This document shows positions 50,046-61,570 of a DNA stretch of 64,000 bases, piece by piece. Under the pieces are notes generated by a model that saw nothing but the letters and a program-made list of their open reading frames with translations, was not told the origin of the DNA and did not search any database. This stretch comes from Cotesia glomerata (lineage: Eukaryota; Arthropoda; Insecta; Hymenoptera; Braconidae). The stretch spans positions 12,036,142-12,100,141 of the forward strand of contig NC_058164.1 of the NCBI RefSeq assembly GCF_020080835.1, written 5' to 3'. The translations under genes were made by a program, and so were the position numbers. Positions within the stretch are counted from its first letter, which is position 1; the number at the start of each line of letters is the position of its first letter.

Positions 50046-51221
50046 AGAGTTATTATCAATTAATTCTCGCAATATTCACAAATGTAATTATCGGTACTGT
50101 ACTTGGTAATACATTTGTAGAAAAAATCATTTCACTCAATTTTTTTTCTGTAAAAGTAGGGGAACGATTGGTATTATGTTATCAATAGTTTTTCTGAGTA
50201 ATATAAAAGTGAATGCAGTTGTCCAGGAGAGAAATAAATACATTTTTGACGTGAGAAACAACTTTGCCATGAAAAAAAAAAAAATTTTTTTTGGAACTTT
50301 GGAAAAATTCCGGTGAATTGAGTCAAAGTTGGACGAGAGTAAATCCACTTGATAGTAGAAAGCCACAAAAAATAAAAACCGGCTTAGGTGGGCCGTCTTG
50401 CCCCACCCTCCCCTAAGCATTTTATTTAAATAGTAGACAATTATGTTATATAGCTTAATGAAATTCAGTTGAATAATAATCTTGATAAATGCTTTTATAA
50501 ATTTGTTCACATACATGTTTCTTTTAGCATATTCTCGAAACGTTATTCAAGATATATTCAAGTGTAATTTTACGCAGGAATATTCATGAATTACTCTACT
50601 CTCACCGAAATTGTATGAATTCTCTTTACTCTGTACTATATACACTTTACTTTGAGATGAGAGTGCAAATGAATCGGTGGAGGTCAGAAAGCTGATTTTA
50701 CGAAGCGGCAAATCCATGCAGATTAAGAGTCTTCTAGCATAGAGTTTAAAAATAAAAAATTTATTATTATATCCTACACTTCAATTAACCAAAGTACATA
50801 CTCAACTACTTTTAATTATATCATCTGAACTCTTTTCCAACTAGTTGCCATGTAAATATCATTTTACAATTATTTATAAAAACAAGACTTGATATTTTTT
50901 CATTTTTTTATGTATATATTTTGTTTTTATACTCCCGAGTTTCAATTTAACGTTGAAAATGTATTTGCTTTTCTACATGGACTTTTATCCTCGATCGACC
51001 GATTTTATTCAATTACTCACGAAACGCAAATACGACACAACTCAATTCTATTTACGAGGTTCAATGCATGTGGCGGATTTATTTAAGTTTATAGGACAAG
51101 AGTAACCAGATTGATAGTGACATACAGAAAGCAATATCGGTACATGGATTTAATGTAAATATATTTTATTTTATTCATGTGTACTTATAAAAAAATATGT
51201 AGATTTCAATTTATATTTCAG

Positions 51222-51400
51222 GTCGACCAATGGTAAATCCAACGATGCAGACGGTGTCTGCAAAGGAAGGAGACGCTTTAGAAGTTGCTGTCGAATTTTG
51301 TGCAGAACCGTCTTATACCAAGCTCCTCTGGCTGTCTTCTGAGAGTGTCTACGTACCCGGAGGCAACGCCCGAGATGATGTTCGAGTCTTAGAAGTCGAG
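51222..51400 (+). CDS. Host exon encoding part of an immunoglobulin-like domain
   Basis: A 179 bp exon with acceptor ATTTCAG before 51222 (phase 1) and donor GTAAAT at 51401 (phase 0). The 57 full codons contain a strand-B cysteine (VEFC) and a tryptophan ten residues on (LLW), the usual Ig C-to-W spacing. The codons are far less AT-rich than the surroundings. Probably one exon of a cell-adhesion or receptor-type Ig-superfamily gene with very long introns; the paralogue is not identified. The second Ig cysteine should lie in the next exon, beyond this window or not found. Low-complexity flanks give no other exon. Confidence 0.6.
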
Positions 51401-51696
51401 GTAAATTATCCCCCAATGTCTCTCCACTCACTTCGTTTCATTGCCTGCAGCCACGCTTTTCAACATTACAAACCTTTAAGATCTCCTTTAAACTTTATTC
51501 TAACTTTCGTTAATCTCTTTAATTCTCCTTTCAAGTCTTGATTACTTAGCGGACATCACAACAATCGCTGATAAAAAAAAAAAAAAATCAAGGAGAAGAT
51601 ACAAATAATAATTTTCAGAAAATCGGTTGTTCTTCTATAAAATGTTAGTTTAATATAAAATTACTTCTTGTCATATAACTTGTGAGCGCTTCCTAG

Positions 51697-52159
51697 ATAT
51701 GGGTCATTCCACCAAATAAGAACATTTTTACGGGGCGACCCTCGCGGATTATGTTTAAAATTTATGGAAGTGTTCTCTATCATAAGACGAAAATTCCCTG
51801 AGAGTTTTAGCTCTTAATACGCAGCGGTCTTGAAGTTATGATTTTTTGAAATTTTGGAAAAAATTTTTTTTCAACTTTTTCGTCAATTTTTCTGATATGA
51901 AAAACATTTTTAAACAAAATCGACAAATATTGTATTTTGTAGGAAAAATTCTCAGCTTTTGAATGAAAATATTTATTTTTTCATAAACTCATCAGAAGAC
52001 CCTTAAAAATCGAATTAAAGTGGAAAAATTGATTTTTTTCGGTGAGCAGCCCAAAATTCTTCAAATTTGAATTTTTTTTCTGAAAGCTGGGAGTTTTTTA
52101 CACAAAATAAAGCGTTTTGCCGATGTGCATATTTTTTGTTTCGTCACAATTAAATTAAA
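51697..52159. repeat. Left 463 bp terminal inverted repeat of DNA transposon E
   Basis: Begins ATATGGGTCATTCCACC and ends ACAATTAAATTAAA. It is the reverse complement of 59007-59469 with a handful of differences. TA (51698-51699 and 59467-59468) or the palindrome ATAT could be the duplicated target. Confidence 0.88.
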
Positions 52160-54187
52160 CGCAAATTCATTATAATTAAAATACTTTTATTTTTGAACTT
52201 TTTTGAGATGTGGACACAGTTTTAATGAAAGCATAACCAATTTCATCTTTTAAAGGTACAAAAGTGTGTAATGACTGTGTACCTTTCACCGTTTTCGATT
52301 GAGAATATCGTACGTCTAACACATTTTTTTTTATTAAATAATCGTCATTAGCTATAAAAGTAAAGTCAACGCTTGTAAAATTTTTCGTTCCCCAGGAAAA
52401 CAAATCTTGTGGTTTCAGTATATGCTCTTTATTGTTCATTTGTAATGAAGCTCTAGCAGCATATCGTTTTAATGAACCCGCAAGACCATCGCATGGTCCT
52501 TTGCCATGGGCAGTTGCAAAAAAAATGCCACTCAGCGTTGATTTCGAAGTCAGCATAATGATAACATAAGTTTGTAAATGCTTTCTTGTTTTTGAATTGT
52601 TGTGGAGCTCCATCAGAGAAGTAAAAAATCGTATTGATGACAGCAAACTTCTTTTTAAGAAAGGCAATCAATTGCTCTTGAAATAAATAAATTAAAACTG
52701 TGTCGTGCTTAAGACAATCTGAAATACCAACAAAGCTCAAATGCTTAATAGTATCATTTTCGTTATAATAAATCACCATTGGAAATATAGTAGCTTGATC
52801 ATTATTCCAATGAAAGCCTTGAGCTGCTTCCTGCACAACAAATGCATAATTTTCCGCAAAGTCAAATACTACGGCGAATTCCCCGCTCTTTAAATTTAGT
52901 TTTGTATCAGAAAAAAATCGACTTTGTGTTTTCGCAATAAAATCATGTTTCAAAAGCTTATCAAGTTGCGTCACTAAAGTCTCGATGAAGTCTTCGGAAT
53001 CTGAAGTAACATTCACAATAGTACAACGGTCTGTTGATGTCCACATTTTATATTGGATTTCATTAACATCAGATTCATTAAACGACACACGAAAAGCACG
53101 ATTCTTTTGGATTGTTACAAACTAATTTATTTAATAAATTTTTGTAAATTGGCTGAGATTCTACAACCCAATCGGTGTTTTTCGCAAATTTTGGAAAATT
53201 ACATCCTAAATGGAATAAATGTAATAAGATTAATAACTAGTTTTAGTACAATTATAGAGAATGTCAAATACACAAGTACCTTCTAACATCAATTTTACAT
53301 TTTGATGAATAGTACAAACACATACGACATGTGTACCACTACTTCCAGCAAGAATACAATAAGTAGGCCTCAACCGAGCGAATTTAGAAAATCCGATTGC
53401 CACTGAATTATATTCCGCTTTGAAGCTTTGGTACAATTTTTTTAAATTACAAAGAATCAACTTTTTTTGTACCCTAGTTCGATTTCCATCACAATCCTTC
53501 ACAGATTTAAAATCTTTCATGCCCGCTAATTGTTTTGAGTTTTCTTCGCTTTCATAAAAATCAATGACAAGTTTTTTTACATCTAACTTAAGCAGCTGAT
53601 TGCCTGGAACTTTTGTGGGATTCAAAGTATTAGTAGTCATTTCACCAGAGTCTAAATCAACATTCACAGATTCACTGATATCATTTTTAAGATTCAGTAC
53701 CATTTTTCGAGAACAGTTAAATTCAGATGCTATACGACTGACTTCCCAACTGTCGGGTAAAATTGAAAGCAGCTTCTTTTTTATTGATCTGTAAAGCAAA
53801 CGATCGATCGTATTAATATGAAAAAATGAAGATATTTTAAAATGATCGATTGTTAAAAAAATTTACTTGTCACTTTCAGCGTTATATAATTTCTTCACTT
53901 TAGCTATCATGGAACAATGATCTTGATTAATCTTTCTGTAGGTAGATTCAAGTACTATTCCAAATTGTGATTGGAACTTATTCTCTAGGGCAGCATAGCT
54001 CTCATCAAGTTTTTTTACTCCATAATTTTTAACTACCCGCTAAGAAAATCGAAGATTTTCAAAAATCGGGAAGTTATTGTTTTCACCCCGTTTTGCAAAA
54101 ATCGAGTTTTCATCAGATCTCGACGTTTGAAGGTCACAGGAAGCTTCCCTGACTATCCCCGCGAGGTTGTCACGGTGTCTGTATGTA

Positions 54188-57100
54188 GATGTTCTGCATA
54201 GATGTTTGGCCTGGATATGTGGCGACTCGACGCAGCGTCATACTAAAACTCGACGCTGGCGCCCCTACCCACTAAACCCTAAACCCCTTTCTCTTCTATC
54301 CTCTGATCCCCCATGGTACCGCCGTAAGGCATTTCTTCGCGGGGGGAGGAATTAGCTGCCGCTCTTCCTTCTGGTGGCTAAGATGTTTTTTATTTCTATC
54401 TCCCTTCTAGTTTCTGTTTTCTGCTCTTTTTCTCTCGATGGACCGCAACTCTGTAAGCACTTCAGTGGCAAAGGTGCTCGTGGCGTTCCAGACAGCTTCT
54501 GATGACAGCATTTCTTCTACTGTTGTCTCCGGTTGAATTCTCTTTTTTAGAATCTTCTCTAATTCATCGCGCTGTTGGTTAAAACGAGGACATGCAAAGA
54601 TCACGTGCTCCACGTCTTCAGCGACACCTGGGCAGGATGGGCACTCCGGAGAATCGTCGTGCTTAAAGCGGTGAAGATAGGCTCGGAAGCAGCCGTGTCC
54701 TGACAACATCTGCGTAAGGTAGTAGTTAACCTCTCCATGACTCCGGTTCAACCAGTCGTCGATCCTCGGTATAAGACGATACGTCCATCTTCCTTTTTCT
54801 GCAGCGTCCCACTGGAGCTGCCATCGGTCGAAGCTGTTTTGCCGTTCTTCAGTTCTGAGCTCTTCAGCGCTTAGTGTAGTTGACCTTTTACGATGATAAA
54901 GGTTCCGTCTTTCCTCAGCGAGGACTCTGAGAGGCAGAGTTCCGGAAATAACGCACACTGCTTCCTCGGATATTGTGCGGAAGGCGCTGGCGACTCTTAA
55001 GGCACACCGTCGGTATACTGGTCCAGCCTTCCTCCATGATTCTTGCATCTCGAGAGCGTTGGTCCAAATAGATATACCATATGTAAGCACCGATGTGACT
55101 ACAGATGATAACAGTACCCTTCTGCTCTGCTTTGGCCCTCCGATGTTCGGCATCAGTCGTGCTAGACTTGTTCCCACTGCTGACGCCTTGGCACTGACGT
55201 GTTCTACCTGCTGCTTAAAGTTGAGTCGGGCATCAAGCATCACTCCTAAATATCGAATATAAGGTTGTGATGTGATTTCTTGTTCGGCGACTTTCAGCTT
55301 AATTGTCTCTACCACTTTCCTGCTGGTAATAAGCACTGCCTCAGTTTTGTGTTGCGCCAGTTGCAGGTTCACTGCGTCCATCCACCGGTTAACGCGCTCG
55401 AAAGTGAGATCGAACACATGGTTTATCTCGTCAAGATGTTTGGCAACGATCACTACGGCTACGTCGTCTGCATATGCTACGAGTTTGACGTTTCTTGGCA
55501 GAGTTAGTCTTAATAGGCCATCATACATAATATTCCACAGGAGCGGGCCTAGAACTGAACCTTGTGGTACACCTCCAGAAATAGCATACTCCCTTGGACC
55601 GTTCTTCGTGTCATACTTCAGGACCCTGTTTTCAAAGTAGCTTGCTACGATCTTAAGAAGGTATTCTGGTACATTCTTCTCTTGGAGGGCCTGCATGATG
55701 CATTCCCAATTGGCGGAGTTGAAGGCATTTCTGATGTCTAGGGTCGCCACCAGGCAATACTTCTTCGTTCCACCCTTCCATCTGGTTCCTGCGATTGCTT
55801 CCTTGGCCGTATCAACAACCAGTTTGATTGCGTCCAGGGTTGATCGTCCTTTCCGGAATCCATACTGATTGTCTGCCAGGAGTGGGTCGACTACTGCTTC
55901 AATTCTCTGGTGAATTATGCGTTCGAATATCTTACCCGCTGTATCTAGCATGCAAAGTGGGCGGTAAGATGACGGTTCATCCGGTGGCTTTTTCCCTTTA
56001 GGAAGCAGCACTAACCGTTGCTGTTTCCACTTTCGAGGAAAAATCCCTTCTTTGAGGCAGGTGTTGTAAACATCCAGGAATAATGCCGGTGCAGCCTTTA
56101 TAGCTGTTTTTAAGGCAATGTTAGGGATTCCGTCTAATCCCGGTGCTTTATTATTCCCTACGCGGTTGCAAGCCTCCGTCAGTTCTTCTTCCGTGACAGT
56201 TGGAATGTCCTCCAGTTCTCCTTGAGCTAACTGGTAGTGAAGCTCGCGTTGCTGCGGAAACAGCGCGGTAACGATTCTCTGCAGAAGTTGTGGGCATGTG
56301 GGTGCCGGCATTTGTTTGAGTTTTAGGTGATTCATGACCACCTTGTACGGTCTACCCCACAGGTCTTTGTCCACCTCGTTGATGAGCTCTTTCCAGCATT
56401 GCCTCTTACTATCCTTGATGGCTTTGTTCAGTAATCGACGGGCTTTTTTGTACTCTGCGACCAGCTCCGCAGAGTTAGGTCGTCGATAGCCACGCTGGGA
56501 TATTCTCCTTTTCTTTAGACACTCTTTCCGAAGAACGCTGATGTGGTCGTTCCACCAGTGTACTGCCGGGCGTTGGCTTATGCTGCATTTCCGGACCATA
56601 CTTGCGTCACAGGCCTGGACAACTCTTTTCATCAGGTCCTTGGTCATTTCTTCTGCGGGTCCAGTAGTAATCGGTTCACTATTCAGGGCTATTATCAATG
56701 TGCTTGTGTCAAAAGACTTCACTTTCCATCCAATGGTATTGAGTGACTTGATTGGTCTTCTTGTATTCCGGTCATGTAATATTTCCCAGAGAATTGCCTT
56801 GTGGTCGCTGGCTGTGTAGATATCCATCACCTTCCAGTCGTATTTCCCACTGATGAGGCTGCTGCTGACGAAAGTGAGATCTACAATAGAGCTTGCTTCC
56901 CCTTTAGTATAGGTTGGCGTATCACCACTGTTGAGCTGGACTACATCTAGTGTAGAGAAAGCTTCGAGGAGTGCTTTTCCTCGCGCATTTGTCTGCTTGC
57001 TGCCCCAGTCTACTGCCCAGGAGTTGAAGTCACCGGCAATCGCGACCGGATAATGCTGCTTGGCGTCCTCGGTCAGTTTGTCCAAGAATTCAGTGAATTC

Positions 57101-57348
57101 AACAATGGATAGGCTAGGTGGTGCATAACAGCTGTAGAAACGGATGCCGTTAACTGTTGCTGCTACAAAGCCGGCATTATCATTGTTAACTACACTCTGG
57201 AAGGGATGCTTACCACAAGACCAGATGACAGCCTTGGTGGTGCTGTCAGATTCCCAAGGCTGAGTATTCAGGTATCTATATGGCTCTGCTATCATTACTA
57301 AGTCTAACTCTAGTTCTCTTGCTGTTTGCATAAGCAGATCATGTGCAG
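54188..57348 (-). mobile_element. R1-clade non-LTR retrotransposon, copy D (5' truncated, open ORF2)
   Basis: Flanked by a 16 bp target duplication, ACGGTGTCTGTATGTA, at 54172-54187 and 57349-57364. The 5' end lies in codon 13-14 of ORF2; ORF1 is absent. The 3' UTR has the shared TAAACCCTAAACCCC block but ends early (ATGCAGAAC) and lacks the stem-loop seen in A, B and C. Perfect target duplications suggest it is among the youngest insertions here. Confidence 0.92.
54407..57346 (-). CDS. ORF2 of copy D: endonuclease-reverse transcriptase lacking 13 N-terminal residues
   Basis: 979 codons open without interruption. Endonuclease blocks IAEPYR, GDFNSWAVDWG (catalytic Asn kept) and YTASDHKAILWE; RT blocks GFRKGRSTLDA, GGVPQGSVLGPL, AYADDVAVV; C-terminal CCHC CPSCPGVAEDVEHVIFAC. 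The first residues, including the conserved LQLNLNH strand, are lost at the insertion point, so the native start is missing. The frame runs on into translated microsatellite (His-Thr repeats), which is not part of the protein. It was probably dead on arrival in spite of the open frame. Confidence 0.9.
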   Translation of the reverse strand, partial: AHDLLMQTARELELDLVMIAEPYRYLNTQPWESDSTTKAVIWSCGKHPFQSVVNNDNAGFVAATVNGIRFYSCYAPPSLSIVEFTEFLDKLTEDAKQHYPVAIAGDFNSWAVDWGSKQTNARGKALLEAFSTLDVVQLNSGDTPTYTKGEASSIVDLTFVSSSLISGKYDWKVMDIYTASDHKAILWEILHDRNTRRPIKSLNTIGWKVKSFDTSTLIIALNSEPITTGPAEEMTKDLMKRVVQACDASMVRKCSISQRPAVHWWNDHISVLRKECLKKRRISQRGYRRPNSAELVAEYKKARRLLNKAIKDSKRQCWKELINEVDKDLWGRPYKVVMNHLKLKQMPAPTCPQLLQRIVTALFPQQRELHYQLAQGELEDIPTVTEEELTEACNRVGNNKAPGLDGIPNIALKTAIKAAPALFLDVYNTCLKEGIFPRKWKQQRLVLLPKGKKPPDEPSSYRPLCMLDTAGKIFERIIHQRIEAVVDPLLADNQYGFRKGRSTLDAIKLVVDTAKEAIAGTRWKGGTKKYCLVATLDIRNAFNSANWECIMQALQEKNVPEYLLKIVASYFENRVLKYDTKNGPREYAISGGVPQGSVLGPLLWNIMYDGLLRLTLPRNVKLVAYADDVAVVIVAKHLDEINHVFDLTFERVNRWMDAVNLQLAQHKTEAVLITSRKVVETIKLKVAEQEITSQPYIRYLGVMLDARLNFKQQVEHVSAKASAVGTSLARLMPNIGGPKQSRRVLLSSVVTSVLTYGISIWTNALEMQESWRKAGPVYRRCALRVASAFRTISEEAVCVISGTLPLRVLAEERRNLYHRKRSTTLSAEELRTEERQNSFDRWQLQWDAAEKGRWTYRLIPRIDDWLNRSHGEVNYYLTQMLSGHGCFRAYLHRFKHDDSPECPSCPGVAEDVEHVIFACPRFNQQRDELEKILKKRIQPETTVEEMLSSEAVWNATSTFATEVLTELRSIERKRAENRN

Positions 57349-57389
57349 ACGGTGTCTGTATGTATGTGTGTATGTGCGTGCGTGCGTGC

Positions 57390-57464
<75 letters not shown>

Positions 57465-59006
57465 TATGTGAACCGCTTATAACTTTTGAACGGCTTGACC
57501 GATTTCATCGCGGTTGGTGCCATTCGAAAGGGCTTGACCAAACTTAGATTTTGAAAACTATTTGGACCGATTCAGATCAATATATTTTGAGAAATCTTAA
57601 AAAAACTGAAAAAAAAATTTTTTCAAATGTGGTTTTTTTAGAATAACTTTTAAACGGCTTAAAGGTTCAATTCCAAAAACTAATCAGCTCTTAACCTTAA
57701 AAAACCACGTCGATCGCCACCAGTCCGGTCAAAATCGGTTGATTCGTTCGAGAGATATCGTGAACGAAAGAAAACCGAAAAAAGTGTTTTTTCGGAATAA
57801 CTCCGAAATTCCTAGCGCGATCAATTCAAAATTTGAGATTCTTTATGAGGCTTGAAAAACTGCGTCGAATGCTTTTAACCGCGTAAAAATCGGTTTATTT
57901 ATTCAAAAGTTATTGCGGTTTAAAAATTCAAAAAATAGTGTCTTATCAAATCTCTATCAGACTTTTGAGCTCGAAGTGCTTTAAAGCATAGAAAAGCAAT
58001 CTCTTTGAGCTCGGAGAGCTCAAAATAACCCATAAATTGTATTTTTGAGCTTGAAGAGCTCAAAAACGTCATTGGTGCAATTTTAAGCGCCTAAGTATGG
58101 AATTAGCGGGAAGTTGCAGGGATGGCCTTCAGGGTCAACCGTTTTCCTAATTTTTTTCAGAATATAACCTTAAATTAAACGCATAGAAAAATAATTAAGT
58201 AAGTTTTCACTCAGTAAATGAAAAACTTAATCAATAGAAAATTTTTACCTGTCTTTTTCAATAAGAGGAATTTTCAAAAATCGCTCTAAAGAATGATCAT
58301 TGTAATCACATAGATTGTCGCTAAAATTACTGACAGTTCGAGATAAACTGCTTCCTTGAGTACAAATTTCAGCTGATATACTCAGACTTTCAACACTAAT
58401 TTGACTTGAAATAATTTCCTCTTCCTCTGATGCCGGCGGAATATATTCTTTGACACGGAATCGACAACGCACACATAACATTGAAGTGTCATCTAAGTCA
58501 GGAAATTTCCAACGATCTTCGTCGGGAAATTTTTTTAAATCTTTAACTCCTTTTTTATCTAAAAGTTTCGTTTAATTAGATGTCAAAAGTCAATATTAAA
58601 CACAAGGCCATTAATTTAATTGGTTCTACGTAGAGGTCATACATAAGAGGTCAAGTGCACTGTATTAGTTACTTACGTGACTCATTGAATGGATTACAAC
58701 AATTTACTGACCGTATACGTTTACTCATGGCGATGAAATATCAACGTAACGCAATAATTATTACTTAAAAACTTGAGCAATTATATTTTTGTTAACAACA
58801 AACGATCCGAAAAGAAATCGCTCAAGAAAGAATCACAAAATGAAAGTAAATAGAGGGCGTTGTAAGCGCCATCTGCATGATAAGTGACGAAGTATAGACT
58901 CATCTTTTAAGCAGGTGGTTCAAAATTTCTGAGTACTATAATTTTAGTATTAAAGAGAAAATTATATTACTATTCTGAATTATATTACTGCATAGTGAAT
59001 CTAACA

Positions 59007-59469
59007 TTTAATTTAATTGTGACGAAACAAAAAATATGCACATCGGCAAAACGCTATATTTTGTGTAAAAAACTCTCAGCTTTCAGAAAAAAAATTCAAA
59101 TTTGAAGAATTTTGAGCTGCACACCAAAAAAAATCAATTTTTCCACTTTAATTCGATTTTTAAGGGTCTTCTGATGAGTTTATGAAAAAATAAATATTTT
59201 CATTCAAAAGCTGAGAATTTTTCCTACAAAATACAATATTTGTCGATTTTGTTTAAAAATGTTTTTCATATCAGAAAAATTGACGAAAAAGTTGAAAAAA
59301 AATTTTTTCCAAAATTTCAAAAAATCATAACTTCAAGACGGCTGCGTATTAAGAGCTAAAACTCTCAGGGAATTTTTGTCTTATGATAGAGAACACCTCC
59401 ATAAAATTTAAACATAATCCGCGAGGGTCGCCCCGTAAAAATGTTCTTATTTGGTGGAATGACCCATAT
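59007..59469. repeat. Right 463 bp terminal inverted repeat of DNA transposon E
   Basis: Reverse complement of 51697-52159; ends GGTGGAATGACCCATAT. Confidence 0.88.
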
Positions 59470-59720
59470 ACATTGTGATCAAGCACCGTCGTAAGCGTAA
59501 TATGCGTTTTTTTCAAAACTAAATTTTTCGAATCACCGGATGTGAACATTCATAATGGATTTTATCAATTGCACTAAAATTTCGCTCAAATCTTTTAAAT
59601 TTTTTGATCAATAAATTATAGTATTATAAGAATACTTAAATTATAGTAAATTTTCGAAAAATTAAGCATTTTATAAAATTATCCTCCACACGGAGAAAAA
59701 TTAATTATAGTATTTACATA

Positions 59721-60206
59721 GCGGCAGGATGGCCGAGCGGGCTAAGTCATTATATCTTTAGTTCGTTCGTACATCATACCGTAAGGCGAGGGTTCGAGCC
59801 CCGACGGTTCTTAGAATAGTTCCAAACCAACCGTCGGGGGTCGCTCCAGTAGCCGACTTGTACTGGCATGGGTTTTCTCTGTGGTTTCCCCATCGCCACT
59901 ATTCCAACAGCCTTTTGAAAGAGGTGAGGAATAGGGTAAATACAGTACAGGAAGCACAAGTCGGTCCACAGCCGCAAGAGATACGCAGTGATTATAAAAA
60001 GTTGAAAGAGCAGGTTGTGATATCTATGTGCGAAATTTGAAAGACAGAAAACTTGAACGCAGTGAAAAATTTGAAAGAAATTCGAACGCAATGAAAAATT
60101 TGAAAGAAATTCTAACGCAGTGAAATAGAGAGAGGCAGTACAGTTGTGATGAAAAAATTGTAAAAGGCAGTTCTTACTGCTGTACAATGTAACAAATCTA
60201 TCTATC
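59721..60206 (+). mobile_element. tRNA-Leu-derived SINE
   Basis: The head GCGGCAGGATGGCCGAGCGG with GGTTCGAGCCCC about 60 bp on matches the A and B boxes and the long variable arm of a leucine-type tRNA, but the acceptor stem does not close and the body continues, so it is not a tRNA gene. The body has CATGGGTTTTCTCTGTGG and a duplicated ~32 bp segment around GAACGCAGTGAAAAATTTG. The 3' end is (ATCT)n. A 16 bp target duplication TAATTATAGTATTTAC flanks it at 59702-59717 and 60207-60222. Confidence 0.85.
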
Positions 60207-60222
60207 TAATTATAGTATTTAC

Positions 60223-61570
60223 TATACGAAAATATTAACTCCTACTATCTGAAATGGTAATAAAATTAATTAGTCACAAAATAATAGGTGTTATCATTGA
60301 CAATTGTACGAGTTACTATTAATAATGGTAACGATTACTATCGAAAATGATAATTGTAATTATTAAAAATTATAACTGCTGTAATCAAAGATGGTAACTG
60401 TAACCATCTCAGATTGTAAAAATTCTGAAAGAAAAAATAATATAAATTTATTTTATTTAATTCTTTATTTGCATCCATATTTTAGTTATAAAAATTTTTT
60501 CCTTTAAAATTTTAAAACAAGTAATATAATAACACAATCGTTTAAATCCATATATGATAAAAATTTCCAAATATTAGAGCTATTATTGATTATTTTGAAT
60601 GATTGACTATGATTATCAAAATAGCAATTATCCAAGATTTGGGTTACTAAAAAAGTCTTATTATTATCAATTGTTAATATTTTTTCACAAGATAAAATAA
60701 TAAAACATCATTTGATGGTTCCATTATAATTGAATTAATTATAATCCTATCATCTATATTATTAAGAGAATATTATTGAGAGAAAATACTCTATCTCTTG
60801 ATTCATAATTAATAAATAACCTTATGTCTTGTAAATTATTGAAATTTTTAAAGATATAAGCTCACTCCGACATTATACTCATCGAGACATTTCATTTGAG
60901 TACCCACATCAATTTTTCATATATTTATACATGGGGCATTCCATGCCAAATTACTGAGATTTGGGCCCGACCTCCTTCGATTTTGTTGAAAATTTTTTAT
61001 CTTTTTCTACCCTATGAAAGAGGGTTTTCACAATTTTTTCAGATTTTTTTAGCCATTCCAAAAAAAGTTATGAATTTTTCAAAAAAACGACTCTTTTTTT
61101 TTAAATAGCTGTAACTTTTTTAGAAATTGACCTTTCATACCGTTTTTTTTTTTCAAAATGTTTGTTTTTAAACGTAGTTTCTAGAAAAAAATACAAAAAA
61201 AATCCCAGATGTCTCTATACATGAGATATTTCAGTTTTTTTAATAAAATCGTAATTTTTTCGAAGTTTGACACTTTCAATTCTCAATTTTTTTGTTTCAA
61301 AAAAAACTTCAATCTATACTGAATTTAACCCCGCCATTCCGATTTTGTGACAGCTTTTCCATATAATTGTATAACGATTTTCGTTAAAGTGTACTTTACT
61401 TTCTTAACTATTGACACTTATAAAGATATGAGCTCATCTCGATATTACAATCATAACGAGCTTTCATTTGAGTACCCACTTGCATTTTTGATATATTTTT
61501 CATATATACATATATATAATATATATAAATATTAGGGTGCTTTCTTTTTCAACTATTTTTTTTTTTTTTC
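60223..61570. repeat. AT-rich DNA with DNA-transposon end fragments
   Basis: 60841-60930 (AAGATATAAGCTCACTCCG, TTTGAGTACCCACAT) recurs at 63312-63400. 60934 onwards (GGGGCATTCCATGCCAAATT) resembles the GGGTCATTCCA ends of element E. 61395-61560 is the inverse of about 63150-63300. No gene is supported. Confidence 0.5.

Larger units (their letters stand above)
48582..50413. mobile_element. Composite element with TA-flanked 28 bp inverted termini
   Basis: Ends GGGGAGGGTGGGGCAAGACG and its complement pair over 28 bp and are flanked by TA at 48580-48581 and 50414-50415, as in Tc1/mariner-like elements. The interior has no transposase; it contains a W right-end relic (48912-48939), an inverse copy of the 31262-31520 repeat and a minisatellite. 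Confidence 0.7.
54029..58150 (+). repeat. W repeat copy 11, split by retrotransposon D
   Basis: Left end TTAACTACCCGCTAAG at 54029; right end GGTCAACCGTTTTCCTAA at 58150. Retrotransposon D splits it at the start of the (TG)n tract, which continues at 57389-57460. GAGCTC palindromes lie at 57966-58060. Confidence 0.88.
52176..58728 (-). pseudogene. Transposase of element E, five exons, frameshifted
   Basis: Inferred - strand exons: 58728-58677, 58558-58249, ~54022-53867, 53788-53280 and 53205-52176, with GT-AG introns in compatible phases wherever both ends are visible. Exon 1-2 give a Cys-paired N-terminus (NCCNPF ... LCVRCRF), perhaps a zinc finger. Exon 5 has the conserved core VVFDFAENY, FVGISDCLKHDT, FYFSDGAPQQFKN and, after a frameshift, AHGKGPCDGLAGSLKR, a pattern shared by a widespread uncharacterised group of animal transposon proteins; Asp/Glu residues in these blocks are likely catalytic (inference). 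The frame breaks at a run of eight T near 52527-52535, one base too many. The exon 3 acceptor is not visible because the W insertion lies at it. Confidence 0.7.
51697..59469. mobile_element. DNA transposon E with long inverted repeats
   Basis: 463 bp arms enclose a five-exon transposase on the - strand. W copy 11, itself holding retrotransposon D, sits between transposase exons 2 and 3 and accounts for about 4.1 kb of the 7.8 kb length. The superfamily is not recognised with confidence. Confidence 0.82.

Noticed and set aside
59721..59810. Functional tRNA-Leu gene
   Set aside because: Boxes A and B are good, but the acceptor stem does not close and the sequence continues as a SINE with its own target duplication.
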